Assembly: GCF_003439925.1 (NCBI RefSeq) | Contig: NZ_QQRR01000005.1 | Location: 1 to 60,800, forward strand | DNA length: 60,800 nt | Direction: 5' to 3' | Source of the DNA: Haloprofundus halophilus | GTDB lineage: Archaea > Halobacteriota > Halobacteria > Halobacteriales > Haloferacaceae | Shown here: piece by piece, positions 51,279 through 60,182 of the stretch | Layout: each line of letters opens with the position of its first letter | Position numbering within the stretch: the stretch's first letter is position 1 | Program-made: the position numbers and the translations under genes | Notes under the pieces: model-generated | What the model was told of the DNA's origin: nothing | Seen by the model: the letters and a program-made list of their open reading frames with translations, nothing else | The model's database searches: none

Positions 51279-52295
51279 TTATCCGTTGATGAGACTGTAT
51301 GCTTTCTTCGCCATCTCCATGCTCGCACCCGACGATTCGACCGTGTAGTACGGGACGAGTTCGGCGCCGAACTTCGCTTTGTACCGGCAGAGTCGTTCGG
51401 TGTTCGCCCCCATGAGGTCGTAGGCGGTGACCGAGTCGATGGGCGCGTCGCCCTCGGCGATGTCCTGGATGATACGCCAGTGGATCAGGCTGTTGACCGT
51501 CGTGCCGTCGTACTCGCTTATCGTTCCGCCCTGCCAGAAGTACGCCATGTCGTTGGAGTACAGCGCGGTGATACCGCTGAGGTACTCACCGTCGGGGGTC
51601 CGAGCGAGGTACACCCGACACCGGTCGGTCTCGGAGAGCGCGTTCGTGAGGTCGCGGACGTACGGCCACGACAGCTGGTACTTTTCGCCCTGTTCCTCGT
51701 AGCGAGACTTCGCGTCCTCGTACACAAGCTTCGCGCCCTCGGATGCGGGAACCGCCTCGATGACCACGTCGGTGTCCTCGGCGTCTCGAATCTCGCGCCG
51801 GAGGCTCTTGCTGAACGAACTCAGCAGGTCGTCCGTACTCGTCCCCTCCGTTTCGAGCACGTAGGTGAAGTAGGGGTTGACGCGCATCTCGTTCCACGAG
51901 TACGGCCGCGGGTCGGGGTAGTCGGTGCCGCAGACCATCCGGAAGAGGCTGAGAGACGCATCGAGACCCAGGTCGTCGAGCACCTCCTTGGTGAACTCGC
52001 GGTTGACGCGTTCGCGCTTCCGTCGTTTCGGACTCGGCGACATCATGATCGGACCGAGTCGGGGGACTCCCATCGAAGGAGGCGGTGAGAACACGGCCGT
52101 CCCGACGGACCGACGGCGGACGACGAGGGGGAGGAGCGCGATCGCCTGCTCTCCTTTGAACCCACCGTAGAGCCGAAGTTCGCCGGGTGCGTGCTCGCGG
52201 AGGACTTTCAGCGCTTCCGACGTGTGGAAGACCTCGAAACCAGAAGACGGCAGCGCGTTGTCCCACGCTGTCAAGTCGAGCCGTTCAACTCTCAT
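51279..52295 (-). CDS. FemAB/GNAT-like transferase
   Basis: A 338-residue protein with two GNAT-like halves. FEVFHTSEALKVL (about 20-32) and YGGFKGEQAIALLPLVV begin the first; SFSKSLRREIRDAEDTDVVIEA and AYFWQGGTISEYDGTTVNSLIHW with DLMGANTERLCRYKAKFGAEL mark the second. FemAB proteins in bacteria add amino acids to peptidoglycan stems from aminoacyl-tRNA. Archaea lack peptidoglycan; related archaeal proteins are thought to modify surface glycans. It has its own ATAACAAAG element. Confidence 0.85.
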   Translation of the reverse strand: MRVERLDLTAWDNALPSSGFEVFHTSEALKVLREHAPGELRLYGGFKGEQAIALLPLVVRRRSVGTAVFSPPPSMGVPRLGPIMMSPSPKRRKRERVNREFTKEVLDDLGLDASLSLFRMVCGTDYPDPRPYSWNEMRVNPYFTYVLETEGTSTDDLLSSFSKSLRREIRDAEDTDVVIEAVPASEGAKLVYEDAKSRYEEQGEKYQLSWPYVRDLTNALSETDRCRVYLARTPDGEYLSGITALYSNDMAYFWQGGTISEYDGTTVNSLIHWRIIQDIAEGDAPIDSVTAYDLMGANTERLCRYKAKFGAELVPYYTVESSGASMEMAKKAYSLING

Positions 52296-52323
52296 TGTTG
52301 GCGACGAAAAGGGGCGTTCAACC

Positions 52324-52332
52324 CTTTGTTAT
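52324..52332 (-). promoter_or_regulatory. ATAACAAAG promoter-like element, FemAB-like gene
   Basis: Exact motif on the minus strand with 28 bases to the ATG at 52295. Confidence 0.65.
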
Positions 52333-52397
52333 CCGCCGCATACCCCGACGCAGTACCGTGGTTGTCGTCAACTACCGACGCGCCACAGAGAGGAGAG

Positions 52398-53282
52398 TTA
52401 CCGCTCTGCGTCGACCGCGACCGGATGTTCGAGCGACTGGTAGATCTCGGCGAGCGGACCGACGTAGCCGCCGAGCTCCCGGGCGCGCTCGATGAGCCGC
52501 CGATACAGTCGGCGGTAGCCGGGGCGTTCCTCCTCGTCGTAGTAAGTAGGGTGCCACAACACGGTCATGACAGCCTCGTTCTCCGCGGCTTCCTGAAGCA
52601 GCCGTTCGCACTCGGCCCACGCCTCGTCGACGTCCTCGGAGACGTTCGGTAGCGTCCGCTCCATGATGGTGAGCGGGAAGACGACGAACTCGTCGTCGAA
52701 CGGCCGAATCGGGTCGTAGCCGTGGTCGAACCCGTACGTCGAACTCGACCCGAGCGACGAGTCGTACCGAAGCCCGATGTCTGCGTGGTGTCGCCACGTG
52801 TCGGGAACGGTCATGTTGAGACAGTGCTGTCTCCCGCCGACGACGGTGTCGCCGACGACGCGTTCGAGCGTCGCCTTCTGTTCGGAGAGCAGCTCGGGGT
52901 CGTCGTAGGAGCTGTACGACCCGTGGAGACCGACCTCCCACCCGCCGTCGTCGAGGCGGCGAACGAGTTCGTGTACGTCCGGCGAGTGGATGTCGTATCG
53001 CCCGAGGTGCTCGACCCAGTGTTTGGGGTCTCGCCACTCCTCGAGCGGGCGCTGGAGCATCGACTGCTCCTGCAGAAAGTAAAACGAAGACCGAACGCCG
53101 AGTTCGTCTTCGAGCTCCATGATGTCGTCGAACAGCCAGTAGGGGTTCGAACCAGGTCGGAGTCCCCGGAGGCGGCTCGGATTTCGCTCTCGGAGCGCGT
53201 AGTACACCGCGTGAATCGGGCTCTGGTACGGTCGATCTACGTCGTGGGTGAGTCCGAGTGCGAAATCGTATCCGGGTATCAT
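52398..53282 (-). CDS. Polysaccharide deacetylase-like protein (NodB fold), long
   Basis: A 294-residue protein with LGLTHDVDRPYQSP (about 9-22) as the first metal motif and GGWEVGLHGSYSSYDD (about 112-127) as the second; LWHPTYYDEEERPGY near the C-terminus holds a late histidine. No signal peptide. It starts 21 bases after the stop of the sugar dehydrogenase on the same strand and so looks like the last gene of the uronic-acid operon, suggesting N-deacetylation of a diacetamido sugar or of lipid-linked glycan. Confidence 0.82.
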   Translation of the reverse strand: MIPGYDFALGLTHDVDRPYQSPIHAVYYALRERNPSRLRGLRPGSNPYWLFDDIMELEDELGVRSSFYFLQEQSMLQRPLEEWRDPKHWVEHLGRYDIHSPDVHELVRRLDDGGWEVGLHGSYSSYDDPELLSEQKATLERVVGDTVVGGRQHCLNMTVPDTWRHHADIGLRYDSSLGSSSTYGFDHGYDPIRPFDDEFVVFPLTIMERTLPNVSEDVDEAWAECERLLQEAAENEAVMTVLWHPTYYDEEERPGYRRLYRRLIERARELGGYVGPLAEIYQSLEHPVAVDAER

Positions 53283-53303
53283 GTCGTGTATCTGGTTGGT
53301 GAA

Positions 53304-54695
53304 CTACTGTTCGAGGCGTTCTTTCGTCCGCATCTCACCGGGGCCGACGCCGATGGTGTAAACGTAGTGGTCGGTGTCGGAGAGGTCGAGCGCCTGCCGA
53401 CCGTCGACGACGATCATGTCGGCGAACTCGTTCCAGTCGATCTCCTGGAACTGCTCGTGGGCGGTGACGAGCACCGCGGCGTCGTACTCGTCGTCGGTGA
53501 TGTTCTCGAGGTCGACCGGCGTCGCCCCGAACTCGGCGACGTCGACGAGCGGGTCGGTCGCGTACACATCGGCGCCGAGTCCCTGCAGTTCCTCGATGAC
53601 CGGCGCTGCGGGCGTCGCCCGCGTCTCCGCGACGCCTGCGCGGTAGGTGACGCCGAGGACGAGCACTTTCGCGTCCTCGATGTCGGTGTGGCGACGCGAG
53701 AGCCCTTCGAGTAACTTCTCGACGCCGAATCCGGGCATCGAGTCGTTGACGTCGCGGGCGGTCTGTATCAGCGGCGTCTGTTCGGGGACCTGCTGCATCA
53801 AAAAGTACGGGTAGTACGGGATGCAGTGGCCGCCGACGCCGATACCGGGCGTGTGGATGTTGCAGTACGACTGCGTGTTCGCGGCCTCTATCGCCTCGGT
53901 CGTGTCGATACCGAGGCTGTCGGTGACGCGGGCGAGTTCGTTCGCCAGCCCGATGTTCACGTCGCGGTAGAGTCCCTCGAACACCTTGACCGCCTCCGCG
54001 GTGGTCGCGTCCGAGACAGGAATGACGTCGTTGTTCGTGATCTCGCCGTAGATCATCTCCGCGATGCGCGTGCTCTCGTCGTCGATGCCGCCGACGATCT
54101 TCGGGTGCGCTTCGCGGAGTTTGTACAGCGCCTTCCCGCTGGACGTTCGCTCCGGGCAGAACGCGAGGCCGAACTCGCCGCGCGAGAGGCCGCTCTCGCG
54201 TTCGAGAATGGGCATGACGACGTCCTCGCACGTGCGCGGCGGAACGGTACACTCGATGATGACGAGGTCGCCGGCGTCGAGTCCGCTGCCGATGTCGGCG
54301 CAGACCGATTCGAGCGCACCGAGGTCCGCCTCGTGCTCGTCGGTGATGAGCGTCGGTACGATGACGACGTGAACCGACGACTCCTTCGCGACCGCTCGGG
54401 AGTCCGAACTCGCCTCGAACCGGTCGCGTTCGACCTGTTCTGCGACGAGCTCCGGCAGACCCGGTTCGCCGTCGATGTGGCACTCCCCGCGGTTGATTCC
54501 GCGGACGACGTCCTCGTCGATGTCGACGCCGGTGACGTTACCGCTCATCTCGGCGTAGACGCCGGCCAGCGGGAGCCCCATCTTGCCGAGTCCGTAGATG
54601 GCGATGGGAACCGCACCGCTCGTGAGTCCGATGCGCTGTGCTTGCGTCGAGTACTCCGACCCGTACAGGCCGATTCCACGCGGAATGCTACTCAT
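53304..54695 (-). CDS. UDP-N-acetyl-hexosamine 6-dehydrogenase (WbpA-like), complete
   Basis: A complete 463-residue UDP-sugar dehydrogenase. The NAD site is YGLGKMGLP (34-42), the central domain has FCPERTSSGKALYKL and the catalytic cysteine is in GVGGHCIPYYPYF. It oxidises C6 of a UDP-N-acetylhexosamine to a uronic acid in two steps. A 25-residue leader before the Rossmann motif is usual for haloarchaeal members, so the ATG at 54695 is preferred to the start at 54983, which would overlap the oxidoreductase. It is coupled to the oxidoreductase by an ATGA overlap. UDP-GlcNAc or UDP-ManNAc as substrate cannot be told from sequence alone. Confidence 0.93.
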   Translation of the reverse strand: MSSIPRGIGLYGSEYSTQAQRIGLTSGAVPIAIYGLGKMGLPLAGVYAEMSGNVTGVDIDEDVVRGINRGECHIDGEPGLPELVAEQVERDRFEASSDSRAVAKESSVHVVIVPTLITDEHEADLGALESVCADIGSGLDAGDLVIIECTVPPRTCEDVVMPILERESGLSRGEFGLAFCPERTSSGKALYKLREAHPKIVGGIDDESTRIAEMIYGEITNNDVIPVSDATTAEAVKVFEGLYRDVNIGLANELARVTDSLGIDTTEAIEAANTQSYCNIHTPGIGVGGHCIPYYPYFLMQQVPEQTPLIQTARDVNDSMPGFGVEKLLEGLSRRHTDIEDAKVLVLGVTYRAGVAETRATPAAPVIEELQGLGADVYATDPLVDVAEFGATPVDLENITDDEYDAAVLVTAHEQFQEIDWNEFADMIVVDGRQALDLSDTDHYVYTIGVGPGEMRTKERLEQ

Positions 54696-55657
54696 TGGAT
54701 CACCTCGTGACGTTCGACCTCGGAGGCCAGTTCGTCGATTTTCCGGGTCACTTCGATGGCTCGGAGGGCGTCTTCGCCGGTGACGCGCGGTTTCTCGCCG
54801 TTCTTCGCCGCCTCGACGAACGCCGTGAGTTCGTCGCGCAGCGGCTCGTTCTTCTCGACCATCGGCTGTTCGACGATGCTCTCGTGGCGGTAGCGCAGTT
54901 CGCCGTTCTGCTTGATGTACTCCGGCAGCGAGTTGCGGTGGATGTCGACCGACTGACTGATGTAGTCGACGTCGACGCGGCACTCGTCGGCGGTGACGCT
55001 GAGCGTGCGAACTTTCCGTTGCGTGAGTCGACTGGCCGTCAGCGAGACGACGGTGCCGTCGTCGAAGCGAATCTGGGCGTCCGCGTACTGCGTGTTCCGC
55101 GTACCCATGGCCGAGACCGACTCGACCTCCGCGTCGACGAGCGAGAGGACGATGTCCACGTCGTGGATCATCAGGTCCATCACCACGCTATCCTCGAGGT
55201 CGCGGTTTATCGGCGGTCCGAGGCGGTGAGCCTCGATGGCGATGATGTCGAGGTCGGTGGTGATGTCGCTGAGCGCCGTGATGGCGGGGTTGAAACGCTC
55301 GATGTGGCCGACCTGCAGCGTCACGCCGGCCTCGTCGGCGCGGCGGACGAGTTCCCGGCCGACTTCGAGGTCGTCGACGAACGGCTTCTCGACGAGGAGG
55401 TCGACGCCGGCGTCGATGCAGTCTCGCGCGATGGACGCGTGGAAGCGCGTCGGCACCGCGACCGAAACCATGTCGACGGTGTCGAGCAGGCTCTCCATCG
55501 GGTACGCCGTCGTGCCGTACTCCTCGGCGATTCGGTCCGCCTGTTCGTCGTCCGCGTCGAAGACGCCCGCGAGGTCGACGCCGGGCATCTCGCTGTAGAC
55601 TCGGACGTGGTTCTGTCCCATGTGACCGACGCCGATGACGCCGACTTTGGGATTCAC
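54692..55657 (-). CDS. Gfo/Idh/MocA oxidoreductase (second reading)
   Basis: Same protein as at 1103-2068, here seen beside the complete sugar dehydrogenase it overlaps. Confidence 0.9.
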   Translation of the reverse strand: MNPKVGVIGVGHMGQNHVRVYSEMPGVDLAGVFDADDEQADRIAEEYGTTAYPMESLLDTVDMVSVAVPTRFHASIARDCIDAGVDLLVEKPFVDDLEVGRELVRRADEAGVTLQVGHIERFNPAITALSDITTDLDIIAIEAHRLGPPINRDLEDSVVMDLMIHDVDIVLSLVDAEVESVSAMGTRNTQYADAQIRFDDGTVVSLTASRLTQRKVRTLSVTADECRVDVDYISQSVDIHRNSLPEYIKQNGELRYRHESIVEQPMVEKNEPLRDELTAFVEAAKNGEKPRVTGEDALRAIEVTRKIDELASEVERHEVIQ

Positions 55658-56760
55658 GCCATCACCTCCTCGCCGTGGGCGAGGACGGCGTCGGCGACGA
55701 CCTCCAGGTCGTCGGCCGACAGCGCCGGGTGAACCGGCAGCGAGAGCGCTTCCGCGGCGGCCGCCTCCGCGTTCGGAGCCGCGTGACCGAGGTCCGCGTA
55801 CGGTTTCTGCTGGTGAATCGGGACCGGGTAGTAGACACCGTACCCGACGCCGTGGTCGTCGAGCGTCTCCTGCAGTCCGTCCCGGTCGTCAGTTCTGACC
55901 GTGTACTGGTGGTAGGCGTGTTCGTAGCCCTCGGGCGTGTACGGCGTCGTCACCGACGACGCTTCGAGCAGGTCGTTCAGGCGAGCGGCGTTCTGCCGTC
56001 GGGCCTCGATGAACCGGGGCAGTTTCTCCAGTTGCGCTCGGCCGATGGCCGCACCGAGACTGGTCAGCCGGAAGTTGTGGCCGACGGAGACGTGTTCGTA
56101 GGAGGAGCTCCCGCCGTAGGCGTTCGAGCGTCCGTGGTTGACGTACTCGGCGACGCCCTCCGCGACGTCGCGGCGGTTCGTAACGACCATCCCACCTTCG
56201 CCCGTCGTCATGTTCTTCGTCGGGTAGAAGGAGAAGCAGGCGGCGTCGCCGAACGAGCCGACCGGTCGGCCGTCGATTTTCGCGCCGTGCGCCTGGGCTG
56301 CGTCCTCGACGAGCGCGAAGTCGTGCTCTTCTGCGAGTTCGACGAAGCGCGGCATCTCGGCCGGCAGTCCGTAGAGGTGGACCGCGAGCACGGCATCTAT
56401 CTGTTCGCCGTCTCGCAGCGCCGCCTCCAGCGCGTCGGGGTCGAGGTTGTACGTCTCGGGGTCGATGTCGAGAAACACCGGCTCCGCGCCGGCGAGTCGG
56501 ACGGCGTTCGCGCTCGCGATGAAGGAGAACGGCGTCGTGGCGACGCGGTCTCCGGGGCCGATGTCCAGCGCCTCGAAGGCGGCGTGGAGCGCGGTCGTTC
56601 CGTTGGAGGTGGCGACGCCGTGGTCGGCGTCGCAGTAGGTCGCAAACTCCTCCTCGAAAGCGCGTACCTCGGGGCCGTCCGCGAGATATCCGCTTTCGAT
56701 GACGTCTTCGACGCGTTGCTGTTCCTCGGGGCCAAGTTCGGGGCTGGCGATTGGTATCAT
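55654..56760 (-). CDS. DegT/DnrJ/EryC1/StrS aminotransferase (second reading)
   Basis: Same protein as at 2065-3171. Confidence 0.92.
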   Translation of the reverse strand: MIPIASPELGPEEQQRVEDVIESGYLADGPEVRAFEEEFATYCDADHGVATSNGTTALHAAFEALDIGPGDRVATTPFSFIASANAVRLAGAEPVFLDIDPETYNLDPDALEAALRDGEQIDAVLAVHLYGLPAEMPRFVELAEEHDFALVEDAAQAHGAKIDGRPVGSFGDAACFSFYPTKNMTTGEGGMVVTNRRDVAEGVAEYVNHGRSNAYGGSSSYEHVSVGHNFRLTSLGAAIGRAQLEKLPRFIEARRQNAARLNDLLEASSVTTPYTPEGYEHAYHQYTVRTDDRDGLQETLDDHGVGYGVYYPVPIHQQKPYADLGHAAPNAEAAAAEALSLPVHPALSADDLEVVADAVLAHGEEVMA

Positions 56761-57398
56761 TCGAGTAAGTTACCTCCCTGAAGGTTCTCCGGCAGGGCCC
56801 GGTGTTTCGCGGGTGCGCCGACGGCGAGCGTTCGCGGCGGAACGTCTTCGGTAACGACCGCACCCGCGGCGACGAACGCTCCCTCGCCGACGGTAACACC
56901 GGGGAGAATCGTCGCGTTCGCGCCGATGGAGACGTCGTCTTCGAGCGTCGGGCCGACGAGGTCGACATCCTTACGAATCGGGTAGGGGTCGTTCGTCAGC
57001 GTCGCCGCAGGACCGACGAAGACGCGGTCTCCGATGGTCGTCCCGGTCGGGATGTACACGTTCGTCTGGAGGCTCACGTTCGAGCCGATCTCGGTCTGCC
57101 CGTCGATGACCGTGTTCGTCCCGACGAGCACGTCGTCGCCGAGCGTCGTGAGCTCCCGGATCAGCGCGTTGTGACCCGTGTTGAGCCCGTCGCCGGCGAC
57201 GACGTCCTGATAGATGATGGTGCCCGCACGCACGGTCGCACCCTCGCCCAACACAGTCGGTTCCGACGCGTTACCGTGCGGATGACCCAGTACTGCGGTC
57301 TCGTGGACGTCTGTGTCGGAGCCGAGCTCGACGGGCGACTCTCCGGCCGCGTGGCGGCGTATCTCCTCTGTTTCGCCGTGATTGTCTCTTTGTGTCAT
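56757..57398 (-). CDS. Beta-helix sugar N-acetyltransferase (second reading)
   Basis: Same protein as at 3168-3809, with the ATG at 57398. Confidence 0.88.
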   Translation of the reverse strand: MTQRDNHGETEEIRRHAAGESPVELGSDTDVHETAVLGHPHGNASEPTVLGEGATVRAGTIIYQDVVAGDGLNTGHNALIRELTTLGDDVLVGTNTVIDGQTEIGSNVSLQTNVYIPTGTTIGDRVFVGPAATLTNDPYPIRKDVDLVGPTLEDDVSIGANATILPGVTVGEGAFVAAGAVVTEDVPPRTLAVGAPAKHRALPENLQGGNLLE

Positions 57399-57723
57399 GA
57401 ATGACGTAGTGTAACCTCGACCGGGCGTCGGTCTCCCAGTCCGTACAGTTGCAACCCACACCTGATGGTGTCGTAGCTTTGTTATTCACAGCCTGATGGA
57501 GGAGTATGTGCCAGTTTACCATTTTCCGTAAGGTTTCGTAGTGTAATTATCCGCAAACGCCACGATAGAACGGGGCGGCAGCTACATTACAACGAACGGT
57601 AACTACAGGCCCTCTGAACGTTAGTCGGCGGATAGTAAAGTGGAGATAGAGTGGATGAATAGGATATGTACTGCCAGCCTAGCCGAATCGTGGACGGAGT
57701 GAACTCATGGCCTCACGCGAGGG
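57399..57723. other. Divergent intergenic region (second reading)
   Basis: Same as 3810-4134, holding the ATAACAAAG element. Confidence 0.6.
57477..57485 (-). promoter_or_regulatory. ATAACAAAG element, glycan operon (second reading)
   Basis: Same site as 3888-3896. Confidence 0.6.
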
Positions 57724-58254
57724 ATGACTAACGCGCCGTCCAGTGGACTCACGCAGGGTGAGTTGTTCGACACGCTCTGCAACGAGCGTCGGCTCGGCAT
57801 CATCCGTCACCTTCAGGCCAGCGATGGCACCTCGGAACTGAGTCCGCTCGTCGACCACGTCGCCGCCGCCGAAAACGACAAGCGACCGGGCGAACTCGCT
57901 CGCGCGGAACGCCGGCGCGTCTACATCTCGCTGTACCAGACGCATCTACCGATGCTCGAGGAGCGTGGCATCGTCGAGTGGGACCGTTCGGACAACGTCA
58001 TCTCGCTCCGTCCCAGCAGCGACGTCGAGAAGTATCTCGGTCACGGCTCCGAGAGCAAACTTCCCTGGCACGTGGGGTATCTTCTCACGGGCGTCTGCGG
58101 AATCGGGCTGCTGCTGTTGCAGACACTCAGCGTCGCACCGTTCGATGGACTCTCTCTCTCGTGGACTCTCGCCGTAGTGAGTGCCACCGTTCTCGGCGTC
58201 GTCGTCGTCCGATACGTACTCGAACGGCCGTCACGGACACCAATAACACCCTGA
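57724..58254 (+). CDS. Membrane-tethered winged-helix paralog A (second reading)
   Basis: Same protein as at 4135-4665. Confidence 0.82.
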   Translation: MTNAPSSGLTQGELFDTLCNERRLGIIRHLQASDGTSELSPLVDHVAAAENDKRPGELARAERRRVYISLYQTHLPMLEERGIVEWDRSDNVISLRPSSDVEKYLGHGSESKLPWHVGYLLTGVCGIGLLLLQTLSVAPFDGLSLSWTLAVVSATVLGVVVVRYVLERPSRTPITP

Positions 58255-58316
58255 GGCAAGAAGTTGTGAAGACAGACGGTCGTGAAAAGACGTCCCGCAG
58301 CGACGAGCAGCGTTCG

Positions 58317-59531
58317 ATGACCGACACGGAACGCGACGGGCGACTCGAATCGAAGCACCAGCCGACGGCCGACAGAGTGCTGGTTCTCGACGCCCACTGT
58401 CGGTACGCGTTAACGGCGATTCGAAGTCTCGGGAGACGGGGCGTCGAGGTAGTTGCTGGCAGCCCCCTCCACCGGTCGGCGGGGGCGCTATCCAAGTACG
58501 CCGCCGAGGCTCGACGGTACCCCTCGCCTCAACAACACCGAGAGGAGTTTCTCGCGTGGCTGGAGGCAGAGCTCCGAGAGGGCGACTATCGGATGGTGCT
58601 TCCGGTCGCGGAGGCGACCGTTCGACCCGTCTCGGAAGCGCAGGAGCGACTCGAACCGTACGCTGTCGTCCCGTTGCTCCCGTACGAACGGTTGCTCGTC
58701 GCCCTCGACAAGTCGAGAACGATTCGGGCCGCCCAAGCGGCGGGCGTGGCACATCCGAAAACGCTGTTTCTGGACTCTCCGGCGTACGACCGCGCGGTCG
58801 AGGAGCTCGGTCGACCGCTCGTCGTCAAAGCGCGACAGGGCTCGTCTCGGGCGGGCGTGTACGTCTGTGAGAACCGGGCGACGTTCGAAGAAGCGTTCGA
58901 GGCCGCCTACACGCCGGCCGGCGCTCCGCTCGTTCAAGAGTACGTCCCTGACGGTGGGGAGCGCGGAGTGTACACGGTGTACGGCTGCGACGGAGCGTTG
59001 CTCGGACTCACGATACAGCACCGCCTCCGCTCGAGCCACGACGACGGCGGTGCGAGCACGTACCGCGAGACCGTCGACGACCCGAAGCTGCAGCAGACGG
59101 CGAGACGACTGCTGGACCACCTGGAGTGGCGGGGTGTCGCGATGGTGGAGTTCCGCGTCGACGCGCGGACCGGCGAACCGAAGCTAATGGAGATAAATCC
59201 CCGTCTGTGGGGAAGCCTCGCGCTCACGGTCGAAGCCGGCGTCGACGTCCCGCATCTGCTGTATCGGACCGCGTGTTTCGGCGACGCGGAACCGACGCTG
59301 ACGTACGACGCCGGCGTCCGGATGCGGTGGCTACTCGGTGACGTGATGCGACTCAGGAAGACGGACGACCGATGGCGAGTGATGACGGAGTTCGTCTCCG
59401 ACAGCACGGACCGAACGGGGTACGACGTCCTGTCGTTCGACGACCCGCTCCCCTTCTTCGGCAGCGTCGAGACGGTGCTCAGAGACGCCTACTCGCAGGC
59501 GAGCGGCGTGCTACCGGTTTCGATTCGGTAG
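58317..59531 (+). CDS. ATP-grasp ligase family protein (second reading)
   Basis: Same protein as at 4728-5942. Confidence 0.85.
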   Translation: MTDTERDGRLESKHQPTADRVLVLDAHCRYALTAIRSLGRRGVEVVAGSPLHRSAGALSKYAAEARRYPSPQQHREEFLAWLEAELREGDYRMVLPVAEATVRPVSEAQERLEPYAVVPLLPYERLLVALDKSRTIRAAQAAGVAHPKTLFLDSPAYDRAVEELGRPLVVKARQGSSRAGVYVCENRATFEEAFEAAYTPAGAPLVQEYVPDGGERGVYTVYGCDGALLGLTIQHRLRSSHDDGGASTYRETVDDPKLQQTARRLLDHLEWRGVAMVEFRVDARTGEPKLMEINPRLWGSLALTVEAGVDVPHLLYRTACFGDAEPTLTYDAGVRMRWLLGDVMRLRKTDDRWRVMTEFVSDSTDRTGYDVLSFDDPLPFFGSVETVLRDAYSQASGVLPVSIR

Positions 59532-60095
59532 TAGCGACGAACCGAACCGGAACCGCGGCAGACCGGGAGCGCCGTCCCACAGCCAGAGCAGAAACGCCGT
59601 CCCGAGAAGACCGAGTTCTAAGAGGATGTACACGACGCCTTCGGGACTGGCGAGCGTCTCCATGTAGTTTCCGAGATAGTAGAAGAAGTTGCTGAAGAGG
59701 CCGGCCCGCGACGGCGAAGACGTCTCGTACAGCGGCCAGAGCAGGAACGAAAACGACGGGCTGTCGCCGTAGGCGACGCCCGAGACGCCGTCGCCGACGA
59801 GGTGCGAGAGGTAGCCGACGAGGAACGGAATCCAGAGGCGTTTGAACCCCGTCACGCGGCCGACGAGATACGCCGCCAGCGTGACCGGCGGGACGAAGAA
59901 CATCGAGTGAGCCAGCGAGACACCGCTCGGGAGGACCTCGAACGTCCACGCCAGCGGTTTGTCTATCAAGTCCGGCAGCTGCGTCGCGAACGCGACAGCG
60001 AGTGCCGCGGGAGTAGTGACTCCTCGGCGTGCGGCGAGTCGATGCGCGACCGAGTACAGGATGTATCCGAACGCGAGATGTTCCCAGGGCCACAT
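59511..60095 (-). CDS. DUF457/YdjM-like membrane hydrolase (second reading)
   Basis: Same protein as at 5922-6506. Confidence 0.8.
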   Translation of the reverse strand: MWPWEHLAFGYILYSVAHRLAARRGVTTPAALAVAFATQLPDLIDKPLAWTFEVLPSGVSLAHSMFFVPPVTLAAYLVGRVTGFKRLWIPFLVGYLSHLVGDGVSGVAYGDSPSFSFLLWPLYETSSPSRAGLFSNFFYYLGNYMETLASPEGVVYILLELGLLGTAFLLWLWDGAPGLPRFRFGSSLLPNRNR

Positions 60096-60182
60096 CTCAA
60101 CGACACCTCGTACCGGAGTTCGCGCACGGTCGAGAGCGTGCCACGGCGGGAGTCGTGCCGGAAGTTGTCGAGACGGATGCCG

